From NCBI GenBank assembly GCA_938037005.1, contig CALHVR010000001.1, positions 1 to 10,915 of the forward strand: 10,915 nt of DNA, given 5' to 3'. Position numbers and translations under genes: made by a program. A model generated the notes under the pieces. The model did no database searches and had not been told where the DNA came from. It saw nothing but the letters and a program-made list of their open reading frames with translations. The stretch is from an uncultured Leptotrichiaceae bacterium (GTDB taxonomy: Bacteria > Fusobacteriota > Fusobacteriia > Fusobacteriales > Leptotrichiaceae). This document shows positions 1-6,601 of the stretch, piece by piece (positions within the stretch are counted from its first letter, which is position 1; every line of letters begins with the position of its first letter).

Positions 1-31
1 TTCTAAAAATTCTAACAACTAAATTCTCCAT
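1..31 (-). CDS. 5' end of an unidentified gene, cut by the window edge
   Basis: Only the first ten codons are inside the window. An ATG at 31-29 is preceded by the Shine-Dalgarno sequence AAGGAG (43-38) at a 6-base spacing, and the frame stays open to the edge, giving MENLVVRIFR. The gene lies on the same strand as the mur/fts cluster but beyond the ftsZ terminator at 132-169, so it probably starts its own transcription unit. Ten residues are too few to name a product. The start call rests on the strong, well-spaced SD and on the position right after a terminator. Confidence 0.6.
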   Translation of the reverse strand, partial: MENLVVRIFR

Positions 32-48
32 TATATGCTCCTTAATAT

Positions 49-76
49 AAAATACCTTGAAAAAAATTTTTTTCAA
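49..76 (-). promoter_or_regulatory. possible promoter and palindrome upstream of the left-edge gene
   Basis: A -35-like TTGAAA (76-71) is followed after 16 bases by TATTTT (54-49), just upstream of the AAGGAG and ATG of the left-edge gene. The -35 overlaps a perfect 20-bp palindrome, TTG-A7-T7-CAA, at 57-76. A transcript from this -10 would start at about 42, inside the SD, which counts against it. An alternative is TTTAAA (120-115), 17 bases, TATATA (97-92), which would give a leader of about 55 bases. Both are weak calls in very AT-rich DNA. Confidence 0.25.
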
Positions 77-131
77 TAACTACTTTTTCCATATATATAC
101 GGAAAATTTCTTCCTTTAAAAAATTTTATTC

Positions 132-169
132 AAAAAAAATGTTATAGTAATTAAACTACAACATTTTTT
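132..169 (-). terminator. intrinsic terminator after ftsZ
   Basis: On the minus strand a 15-bp stem (arms 169-155 and 148-134, one G-U pair) closes a 6-base loop (154-149) and runs into a T tract of eight (139-132). It lies about 45 bases past the ftsZ stop codon. The wobble pair is allowed only in the minus-strand RNA; read on the plus strand it becomes an A-C mismatch, so the element is oriented for the mur/fts operon. Confidence 0.85.
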
Positions 170-212
170 ATACTTTATTTTAAATTTTATAATATTTAAT
201 TTATTATTTTAA

Positions 213-1277
213 TTAATCATTTGGAAAAAATGATGGAACAATAAAGCCACCCGTATGCCCATTATTTTTTGAATTAGAAATCAATTTACCATCTTCATTA
301 TTTGAATTATTATTTGTACTATCTTCATAATCTCTTTCTTCAAAATCTGTTGCTATTAACGAAACTTTTATCGTATCTTGTATTTCTGGATCAATAATAA
401 TTCCCCAAATTAAACTTGCATTAATATTTTCTGCTTTTTTAGATACAATTTCAGAAACTTCTCTTATTTCATGCAATCCTACATTTTTCCCAGCAGTTAT
501 ATTTAATAATATTTTTCTTGCACCTTCTATTGATTTTTCTAATAAAGGACTGTTCAACGCTAATTCTGTCGCCGTTTTAGCTCTATTATCTCCACTTGCT
601 TCTCCAAATCCTAACATTGCAATTCCTGAATCTTGCATAACTGCTTTTACATCAGCAAAATCTAAGTTTACAAATCCTTGTTTTGTAATTAAATCTGAAA
701 TACCTTTTATTCCAACTCTTAAAACTCCATTCGCTTCTTTAAATGCATTCATTAATGTTATACTAATATTAGGTAAATCAAATAATCTGTCATTTGGTAT
801 TGTTATCAAAGTATCTACATGTTTTTTTAAATTTTCAATACCTATCTCTGCATTATTTTTTTTCAAAGGCCCTTCAAAATCAAACGGTTTTGTAACAACA
901 GCAACTGTTAAAATCCCCATTTCTCTAGCTATTTCAGCTACTACTGGTGCAGCTCCAGTACCTGTTCCACCACCCATTCCAGCTGTTATAAATAACATAT
1001 CTGTTCCTTGTAAAACCTCTTTTATTCTTTCTTCAGATTCTTTAGCCGCAATTTTTCCTTTTTCCGGATCTGCCCCTGCTCCTGTTCCTTTTCCTAACAT
1101 TACTCTTGTTTCTGTATATGATCTATCCAAATCTTGTTTGTCTGTATTTATTGCAATAAATTCAACATCAGTTATGTCTCCTTCTGACATCATATCATTG
1201 ATAGCATTTCCACCAGCTCCACCAACACCTACTACTTTTAACTTTGCCATATTACTTCCATTGTTGTTATAATCCAT
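213..1277 (-). CDS. ftsZ: cell division protein FtsZ
   Basis: Tubulin-like GTPase that polymerises into the cytoplasmic Z-ring and recruits the divisome; 354 aa, normal for the family. Visible motifs are GVGGAGGNAIN (17-27), the tubulin signature GGGTGTGAAP (102-111), PFDFEG (131-136), IPNDRL (160-165) and the T7 synergy loop NLDFADVK (204-211), whose Asp residues act on the GTP of the neighbouring subunit. A short linker rich in Asn, Ser, Asp and Glu (about 313-341) leads to a conserved-type C-terminal peptide, GGFIVPSFFPND (343-354), of the kind that binds FtsA, SepF or similar anchors. The start is fixed by the strongest SD in the window, GGAGGAG (1288-1282), four bases before the ATG. A second ATG at codon 10 has only a weak GGAAG. 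The gene begins 16 bp after ftsQ, with no ftsA between, and is last in the operon. Residue 139 is Lys where the family usually has Arg. Confidence 0.98.
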   Translation of the reverse strand: MDYNNNGSNMAKLKVVGVGGAGGNAINDMMSEGDITDVEFIAINTDKQDLDRSYTETRVMLGKGTGAGADPEKGKIAAKESEERIKEVLQGTDMLFITAGMGGGTGTGAAPVVAEIAREMGILTVAVVTKPFDFEGPLKKNNAEIGIENLKKHVDTLITIPNDRLFDLPNISITLMNAFKEANGVLRVGIKGISDLITKQGFVNLDFADVKAVMQDSGIAMLGFGEASGDNRAKTATELALNSPLLEKSIEGARKILLNITAGKNVGLHEIREVSEIVSKKAENINASLIWGIIIDPEIQDTIKVSLIATDFEERDYEDSTNNNSNNEDGKLISNSKNNGHTGGFIVPSFFPND

Positions 1278-1281
1278 TTTT

Positions 1282-1288
1282 CTCCTCC
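1282..1288 (-). promoter_or_regulatory. strong ftsZ ribosome binding site
   Basis: GGAGGAG lies four bases before the ftsZ ATG and just after the ftsQ stop codon. It is the longest match to the anti-SD sequence among the genes here, consistent with FtsZ needing far more copies per cell than FtsQ made from the same message. That quantitative reading is inference. Confidence 0.8.
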
Positions 1289-1293
1289 AACTT

Positions 1294-1959
1294 CTATCTT
1301 ACCGTTATATCTTTAAATCTTATATCTATATTATTTATTATCTGTCTATTTTTAATCTTTTCATATAATTTCATTACTTCATTATATCTTTCAGTATCAA
1401 CAGACGTGTCTGTCACTACTACAATTCCATTTAATAATATTAGTCTATATTCATTATCTACTTGTTTTATTTCTGATATTACATCATACAACTCTTTACT
1501 TTCAATTTTTGACAAAATTATTTTCAAGTCTTTTTGAGTATTATCATCATTATATGTAACTATAGGTATATTTTCTCCCAGAGTTTCAGAAATTAACCCA
1601 AACAAATTCAATTCTTTATCTGCCAAAAATATTTGATTCCCTTTTTTTACATAAACATAAGGCTTTCGTTCTTCTATATTAACAAATATTTTACTTGGAT
1701 AATTCCTTTTTATTTCAACTTTTTCTATTCTTATATCACTTTTTAACATCTTTTCTATTTCAGAAAAATTGATAAAAGCAATATTTTGTTCTTTTAAATT
1801 ATTAATTTTATCTATTATATCTAATTTTAAAGAAACATTATTACCAGTTATTTCAATTTTTTTTATCTTAAAATAATCTGTCCTTATAAATTTTTCTAAT
1901 GCCCATAATATTCCTGTTATCATTAATAGGACTAATATAGCTCCCATAAGTTTTTGCAT
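1294..1959 (-). CDS. ftsQ: cell division protein FtsQ (DivIB type)
   Basis: Bitopic inner-membrane divisome protein that links early and late division proteins, in other bacteria through FtsB and FtsL. From the ATG at 1959 it is 221 aa: a very short cytoplasmic tail, one membrane segment (about 4-20), a POTRA domain starting YFKIKKIEITGNN (29-41) and running to IFVNIEERKP (91-100), then the FtsQ/DivIB beta domain ending IDIRFKDITVR (211-221). The frame also opens 15 codons upstream at a TTG (2004), but that codon has no SD. The ATG at 1959 has GGAG (1970-1967) seven bases before it, and a -10 box lies between the two, so the shorter form is preferred. Family assignment rests on architecture and on position between murB and ftsZ, because FtsQ sequences diverge widely. 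Confidence 0.9.
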   Translation of the reverse strand: MQKLMGAILVLLMITGILWALEKFIRTDYFKIKKIEITGNNVSLKLDIIDKINNLKEQNIAFINFSEIEKMLKSDIRIEKVEIKRNYPSKIFVNIEERKPYVYVKKGNQIFLADKELNLFGLISETLGENIPIVTYNDDNTQKDLKIILSKIESKELYDVISEIKQVDNEYRLILLNGIVVVTDTSVDTERYNEVMKLYEKIKNRQIINNIDIRFKDITVR

Positions 1960-1975
1960 GAACTTTCTCCACTTT

Positions 1976-2004
1976 ATTATACACTTTTTTTTTGTTTTAT
2001 TCAA
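1976..2004 (-). promoter_or_regulatory. possible promoter for ftsQ-ftsZ
   Basis: TTGAAT (2004-1999), a 17-base A-rich spacer and a perfect TATAAT (1981-1976) lie in the 82-bp gap between murB and ftsQ. The predicted start, at about 1970, falls at the ftsQ SD (1970-1967), leaving almost no leader. The match to a sigma-70-type consensus is good, but such matches arise by chance in DNA this AT-rich. Confidence 0.45.
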
Positions 2005-2041
2005 TATTATCTTTAGTTTTTTTCAAAGATTTTTATAATTT

Positions 2042-2902
2042 TTATTTTTTACCTCTTAAAATTATAATTTCTGTATCTAATTGAACATCAAATTTTTCTT
2101 TTACAACTTTTTTTATATGCTCTATTAAAGCTAAAACATCTTCAAATTTTGCATTTCCCATATTTGTTAAAAAATTAGGATGTTTTGGTGAAACCATTAT
2201 ATCTCCAATTCTATACCCTTTAAGATCTGCATCTGAAATTAATTGTGCAGCAAATGTTCCCTCTGGATTTTTAAATGTACTTCCTAAATTAGGTAAATCT
2301 AAAGGATGTTTTACTTTTCTTTGTGCATATTTATCCATTGCACATTCTTTATCAAATCCTTTTCCAAACTTGAACAATGTTGAAATTACAATCCATTTAT
2401 TTTGCTTAATTTCAGTTGTTCTATATTTAAAAATTAAATCTGATTTTTTATAAGTAACTATTTCTCCATCTGTTTTACACACTTCTACTTCTTCTATACA
2501 GTCAAAAATTTCAGTTCCATAGGCTCCACCATTCATATTTACAAGTCCACCAACTGAACCTGGGATTCCTGCTATATTTTCTAATCCTGAATAGTCTTTT
2601 TCTTCCATATATTTTATTAAGTCATCTAAATCTAATCCAGATTCCACTCTAACCAAATCATATTCATCCGTTTTTTCTACATCTGTTATATTTTTTAATT
2701 CTTTTAATGAAACAAAACTCATATCTAAATATTCATCATCTATCAAAGTATTTGTCCCATTTCCTATTAAAAATATATTTTCTCTTGTATCTATTATTTC
2801 TTTCAATTCCTCTTTTTTTTCAATAAAAATTAATTCTTTTGCAATCCCTCCTATTTTCATATTAGAATAATTTTTCATCTCTATATTTTCAAATATTTTC
2901 AT
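2042..2902 (-). CDS. murB: UDP-N-acetylenolpyruvoylglucosamine reductase MurB
   Basis: FAD- and NADPH-dependent reduction of the enolpyruvyl group to give UDP-MurNAc, the second committed step of cytoplasmic peptidoglycan synthesis. The length of 286 aa and the lack of the long insert fit the shorter, type II MurB. Motifs are the FAD phosphate loop GNGTN (47-51), GIPGSVGG (112-119) with GGAYG (125-129), the YR pair (160-161), the LGSTFKNP segment (206-213) carrying the probable catalytic Ser208, and LDTEI (275-279) with the probable catalytic Glu278. The ATG has AGGAG (2912-2908) five bases upstream. It starts 22 bp after the murC stop, so the two are almost certainly co-transcribed. Small departures from consensus (NGTN rather than NGSN, YRTT rather than YRxS) are conservative. 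Confidence 0.97.
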   Translation of the reverse strand: MKIFENIEMKNYSNMKIGGIAKELIFIEKKEELKEIIDTRENIFLIGNGTNTLIDDEYLDMSFVSLKELKNITDVEKTDEYDLVRVESGLDLDDLIKYMEEKDYSGLENIAGIPGSVGGLVNMNGGAYGTEIFDCIEEVEVCKTDGEIVTYKKSDLIFKYRTTEIKQNKWIVISTLFKFGKGFDKECAMDKYAQRKVKHPLDLPNLGSTFKNPEGTFAAQLISDADLKGYRIGDIMVSPKHPNFLTNMGNAKFEDVLALIEHIKKVVKEKFDVQLDTEIIILRGKK

Positions 2903-2924
2903 TTTTTCTCCTATTTTTTTAAAT

Positions 2925-4277
2925 CTATTTCAATTTTTCTTTTATTTCATGTGCAAGTTTTGATACACTTCCTGCACCCATAAATATATAAGTTTTTCCT
3001 GTTTTATCATTATTTCTTACAATTTTTTCTATTTCATCATTACTGCACACTTGTACAGTTTTTCCAGTTTTTGAAATTTTTTTAGCTAATTTTTCTGAAG
3101 ATACATCATAAGTATTCTCTTCTCCAGCTCCATAAATCGGCATTAAAATTAACTCATCTACATTACTCAACGCTTCTGAAAAATCATCAAAGAAGAATTT
3201 TGTTCTACTAAATCTATGTGGTTGAAAAATTACAACAACATCTCCTTTTTCTGTTTCTTTTGCTGCTTCTATTGTAACCTTAATTTCTGTTGGATGATGT
3301 GCATAGTCATCAATTATTCTAATATCTTCATCATATATTACTTGATATCTTCTATTTGCCCCTTTAAAATTTTCCAATTTTTCTTTAACTATTTCTAGGT
3401 TACATCCTGCCTCATCTGCCAAATAAATTACAGGCAACGAATTTGAAACATTATGCAATCCAGGAATTGATAATGTAAACGTCCCTAAATTCTTACCATT
3501 TTTTATAACATCATAAGTTGTGCATCCTTCTTTCACAGTTATATTTGTCGCAAAAATATGTACATTTTCTTTCTCAATACTATACCAAACCACTTTTTTA
3601 TTTTTTATATTTAATGTGCTTATTTCTGCACAATCTTTACACAATATAGCTAATTTTTCTGTACTATCTATAAATTGTTCAAATGATTTTTTTATATTTT
3701 CATAACTTCCATGATGTTCCAAATGGTCCGGTTCTACATTTGTAACTACTGAATATTTAGGCTTTATATACAAAAATGAATTATCACTTTCATCAGCTTC
3801 TGCAATAAAATAATCAGAATTTCCAACTTTACTATTACTTTGGATTTCAGGAATTATTCCTCCTACAACTATAAAAGGATCTTTTTCTAAAAATGCAACA
3901 CTCATCATTGAACTTGTTGTAGTTTTCCCGTGAGTTCCCGCCACTGCAATTCCTTCATAATCATTCATTATTTCTGCTAAAAGCTGTCCTCTTCTAATCA
4001 TCTTTATATTATTTTCTAAAACATATCTATACTCTGGATTAGATTTTTTTATTGCTGTTGAATAAACAAATAAATCAATCCCTTTATCTTTAACATTTTC
4101 TTCTACTTGACCTATATAAACTTTTATTCCCATCGCTTCCATATCTGCTGTGATAGGTTTTCTTTCTATATCAGATCCTGCTACATTATATCCTTCTTTA
4201 ACTAAAATTTTAGCAAGTCCACTCATCCCAATTCCGTTTATTCCGCTAAAATAAACATTTTTTACATTCTCTAGCAT
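2925..4277 (-). CDS. murC: UDP-N-acetylmuramate--L-alanine ligase MurC
   Basis: ATP-dependent cytoplasmic ligase that adds the first stem-peptide residue, normally L-Ala, to UDP-MurNAc. It is 450 aa from the ATG at 4277. Motifs by domain: the N-terminal Rossmann loop GINGIGMSG (12-20), the central-domain P-loop AGTHGKTTT (113-121), EADESD (160-165), HN..N (274-278), then the C-terminal ligase domain with NRRYQ (308-312), DDYAHHPTE (323-331), FQPHRFSRT (351-359) and GAGS (434-437). The DDYAHHPTE block is typical of MurC. Three starts are possible: TTG 4319 (no clear SD), ATG 4289 (GAGG at 8 bases) and ATG 4277 (GGGAG at 5 bases). 4277 gives MLENVKNVYF just before the nucleotide loop, as in most homologues; 4289 remains plausible. 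The gene is separated from murG by 120 bp holding a hairpin and a possible promoter. Confidence 0.97.
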   Translation of the reverse strand: MLENVKNVYFSGINGIGMSGLAKILVKEGYNVAGSDIERKPITADMEAMGIKVYIGQVEENVKDKGIDLFVYSTAIKKSNPEYRYVLENNIKMIRRGQLLAEIMNDYEGIAVAGTHGKTTTSSMMSVAFLEKDPFIVVGGIIPEIQSNSKVGNSDYFIAEADESDNSFLYIKPKYSVVTNVEPDHLEHHGSYENIKKSFEQFIDSTEKLAILCKDCAEISTLNIKNKKVVWYSIEKENVHIFATNITVKEGCTTYDVIKNGKNLGTFTLSIPGLHNVSNSLPVIYLADEAGCNLEIVKEKLENFKGANRRYQVIYDEDIRIIDDYAHHPTEIKVTIEAAKETEKGDVVVIFQPHRFSRTKFFFDDFSEALSNVDELILMPIYGAGEENTYDVSSEKLAKKISKTGKTVQVCSNDEIEKIVRNNDKTGKTYIFMGAGSVSKLAHEIKEKLK

Positions 4278-4340
4278 ATTTGCTCCCATATTTATAACCT
4301 CATTTTCTATCTTTTTCAAAATTTATATACTCGTCATTTT

Positions 4341-4370
4341 ATTTTACCACATTTAGAAAAAAAAATTCAA
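4341..4370 (-). promoter_or_regulatory. possible internal promoter upstream of murC
   Basis: TTGAAT (4370-4365), an 18-base spacer and TAAAAT (4346-4341), with TG one base upstream of the -10 (4349-4348) giving an extended -10 element. A transcript would start near 4334, leaving a leader of about 55 bases before the murC ATG. The -35 lies inside the distal arm of the hairpin at 4359-4390. It would drive murC-murB-ftsQ-ftsZ separately from the murF promoter. Confidence 0.45.
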
Positions 4371-4390
4371 ATTATTTTTTGAATTTTTTT
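4357..4390 (-). terminator. AT-only hairpin with T tract after murG (weak terminator or attenuator)
   Basis: Seven bases after the murG stop, a 13-bp stem (4390-4378 with 4371-4359) closes a 6-base loop, and the T run continues to 4357. Only one G-C pair is present, so the hairpin would be weak. It is symmetrical and could act in either direction, but both neighbours are transcribed on the minus strand. Probably partial termination or 3'-end protection rather than a full stop. Confidence 0.45.
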
Positions 4391-4397
4391 AACTTTT

Positions 4398-5453
4398 TTA
4401 TATTTGCATTTCTTTAATAATAATATCGCTTGCATTACCTTTATTTAAACCTCTTATATTATTTTTCATAAATTCTAACATATCTTTTTGATTTAATAAA
4501 GTTAATGCCTCATTTATTGCTTCTTCAATTTCTTCATTTGAATATATTTTAGCTGCATTTACATATTCTAAAACATCTGCATTTTCTTTTTGCCCTACAT
4601 AATCATATGGAATTAAAATTGCTGGTTTTTCTAATTGTATTAACTCAGAAATTGTTGATGCTCCAGCACGACAAATTACAATATCTGATGCAGACATTAT
4701 ATCTGCTGCATTATCAAAATAAGGCTCTATCACATTATTTCCTTTTTTTCTTATTTTTGCTATCGTATCTGTATAATTATTTTTACCTGTTGCCCAAAAA
4801 ACTTTAATTTTTTCATCTTTTATTATTTCATTCCATTTTTTTATTAATACCTCATTTATATTTTTTGCTCCTAAACTTCCCCCTATTATCATTATCACTT
4901 TTTCATCTTCTTTTATTCCTAATAAATCTCTTTCATTTCTTTTTTCTTTCGTAAAAAATTCTTTTCTTAACGGATTCCCAGTCACAACAAATTTATTTTT
5001 ATATTTTTCATTTATGGAATTTAGTGTATTTTCAAATGCAATAAATACTTTTTTAGCTTTTTTATAAAAATATTTATTTGCCATTCCCATAGTGCAATTT
5101 TGTTCTTGTAAATAATAAGGAATTTTTAAAATTATTGCCGCAATCAATACTGGTAAAGTTATATAATTTCCAAATCCAATCACCTCTGTTGGTTTTTCTT
5201 CTTTCAATATTTTTACAGCTTTATTTATTGCAAATAACATTTTAACAACTGAAATCGGTGTCTTTAACGGTATTACATCTAACCCTATAAATCTAAATCC
5301 CTCAGCTGGAACTAAATCTTTTTCCATTCTATGTTCTGTTCCTATAAATAGTATTTCTGTATTATCATTTTTTTCTCTTATTTTTTTAGCAATTGACAAA
5401 GCAGGATATATATGTCCACCCGTTCCACCTGTCGTAAATATTATTTTTTTCAT
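4398..5453 (-). CDS. murG: MurG, lipid II-forming GlcNAc transferase
   Basis: Membrane-associated GT-B glycosyltransferase that moves GlcNAc from UDP-GlcNAc to lipid I, making lipid II on the inner face of the membrane. It is 351 aa from the ATG at 5453. Motifs are the N-terminal glycine loop GGTGGHIYPAL (9-19), GFGNY (93-97), QEQNCTMGMANK (116-127), TGNPLR (158-163), the second glycine loop GGSLGAKNIN (191-200), and the donor-site stretch ISELIQLEKPAI (268-279) with GQKENA (287-292). A start four codons upstream (5465) is possible, but 5453 has GGAG (5463-5460) at six bases and gives the usual MKKII N-terminus. It follows ftsW by 13 bp. Confidence 0.97.
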   Translation of the reverse strand: MKKIIFTTGGTGGHIYPALSIAKKIREKNDNTEILFIGTEHRMEKDLVPAEGFRFIGLDVIPLKTPISVVKMLFAINKAVKILKEEKPTEVIGFGNYITLPVLIAAIILKIPYYLQEQNCTMGMANKYFYKKAKKVFIAFENTLNSINEKYKNKFVVTGNPLRKEFFTKEKRNERDLLGIKEDEKVIMIIGGSLGAKNINEVLIKKWNEIIKDEKIKVFWATGKNNYTDTIAKIRKKGNNVIEPYFDNAADIMSASDIVICRAGASTISELIQLEKPAILIPYDYVGQKENADVLEYVNAAKIYSNEEIEEAINEALTLLNQKDMLEFMKNNIRGLNKGNASDIIIKEMQI

Positions 5454-5466
5454 ACCTATCTCCATC

Positions 5467-6579
5467 CTATCCGTTTATCTCTTCTTCTTTATATATTGAT
5501 TTTATTATATTATATACTATTCCTAACGAAGCCATAACAACCAAAGTGGTACTTCCTCCATAACTTAACAATGGTAGTGTTATCCCTGTTGATGGAATTA
5601 ATCTTAAATTTATATAAATATGACCTAATATTTGTGTAGCCAACATTGTAAAAATTCCAATTAATATCATTTTACCATATATGTCTTTTATTTTTAATAT
5701 TGCTTTAAAAATCACACCTAATAATACTAAATAAAGTAAAATTAAAAATATTGTCCCTATAAATCCATACTCTTCAGCATATCCTGAAAAAATATAATCT
5801 GTATGTATTTCCGGTATATAAAAATATTTTTGAAGCCCTCTTCCATATGATTTTCCAAAAACTTCTCCACTTCCTATTGCTATAAGAGCTTGATTTATTT
5901 GAAATTCATCATCTTTTGATCCTTTACCAACAAAAGTAAAAATTCTTTGTAATCTATAAGGTTCTCTTAATACAAATATAATCCCTGCTGTTGATAAAAA
6001 ACCTAATATTACAGCAATATATTTCCAACTAATACCTATTACAAATAAAATCGTTAAAAATATTATTATTATTTGTAATGTACTACTAAATGATTTTTCT
6101 AATATTATTAATATTACATAAAACAAAGTTAATATAGAAGCTGTACTTACCATTTTTTTTATATTTTTTTCTGTTTGTTTCTTTTTTTTATAATTTGCAA
6201 TCAATCCTGATAAAAATAATATTAAACTTAATTTAACAAATTCCGAAGGTTGAATACTTACTGGTCCTATCTTTATCCATCTTATAGCACCTTTTACTTT
6301 TACTCCCGTTATTAAAACCATTACCAATAATAATATTCCAATAAAAAAATATAACGGTTCCTTTCCTCTATATTTTTTATAATCAATTTTTGAAGTAATA
6401 AAAAATGAAATAAATCCTAACACAACCCATACTAATTGTAAAAGTAAGTAATAATAACCTTTATCCATATTTCTTTGTCCAATTGGATAACTGACACTTG
6501 CTAAAGTTGATATCCCTATCGCAACTAATATTGATACCGTTATTAAAAATATTGTCCCTAACCATTTTTCATTTTTCAA
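5467..6579 (-). CDS. ftsW: SEDS peptidoglycan polymerase FtsW
   Basis: Polytopic membrane glycosyltransferase that polymerises lipid II at the septum with a partner class B PBP (FtsI, not in this window). It is 370 aa with about ten membrane segments. Motifs are GAIRWIKIGPVSIQPSEFVK (97-116), IPEIHTDYIFSGYAEE (255-270), whose Asp261 matches the catalytic Asp of SEDS proteins, and the C-terminal GITLPLLSYGGS (332-343). The usual PDLGT-type motif is replaced by EKSFSST (161-167). RodA has the same fold; FtsW is preferred because of the mur/fts context. The start is TTG at 6579, supported by AGGAGAG (6593-6587) seven bases upstream. The nearest in-frame ATG is codon 38, past the first membrane segment, and the two nearby ATGs are out of frame. 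Confidence 0.93.
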   Translation of the reverse strand: MKNEKWLGTIFLITVSILVAIGISTLASVSYPIGQRNMDKGYYYLLLQLVWVVLGFISFFITSKIDYKKYRGKEPLYFFIGILLLVMVLITGVKVKGAIRWIKIGPVSIQPSEFVKLSLILFLSGLIANYKKKKQTEKNIKKMVSTASILTLFYVILIILEKSFSSTLQIIIIFLTILFVIGISWKYIAVILGFLSTAGIIFVLREPYRLQRIFTFVGKGSKDDEFQINQALIAIGSGEVFGKSYGRGLQKYFYIPEIHTDYIFSGYAEEYGFIGTIFLILLYLVLLGVIFKAILKIKDIYGKMILIGIFTMLATQILGHIYINLRLIPSTGITLPLLSYGGSTTLVVMASLGIVYNIIKSIYKEEEING

Positions 6580-6586
6580 TTTAATT

Positions 6587-6593
6587 CTCTCCT
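6587..6593 (-). promoter_or_regulatory. ribosome binding site fixing the TTG start of ftsW
   Basis: AGGAGAG ends seven bases before the TTG at 6579. The nearby ATGs read another frame and hit a stop within a few codons, so this SD decides the TTG start. Confidence 0.7.
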
Positions 6594-6601
6594 AATGTTA
6601 T

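Noticed and set aside
1244..1537. Open frame of 97 codons on the plus strand
   Set aside because: It lies antisense to ftsQ and the ftsZ start, its product is a low-complexity mix of Phe, Ile, Ser and Leu, and it has no SD. It is the reverse-strand shadow of real genes, as are the other plus-strand frames at 3216-3398, 3520-3705, 4607-4807, 7198-7407, 7913-8113 and 8827-9042.
1960..2004. N-terminal extension of FtsQ from a TTG at 2004
   Set aside because: It has no SD, and the stretch holds a TTGAAT/TATAAT promoter match. The ATG at 1959 has GGAG at seven bases and puts the membrane segment at the usual distance from the start.
4278..4319. N-terminal extension of MurC from a TTG at 4319
   Set aside because: It has no clear SD before the TTG, and the extra residues precede the usual MurC N-terminus. 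The ATGs at 4277 and 4289 both have SDs.
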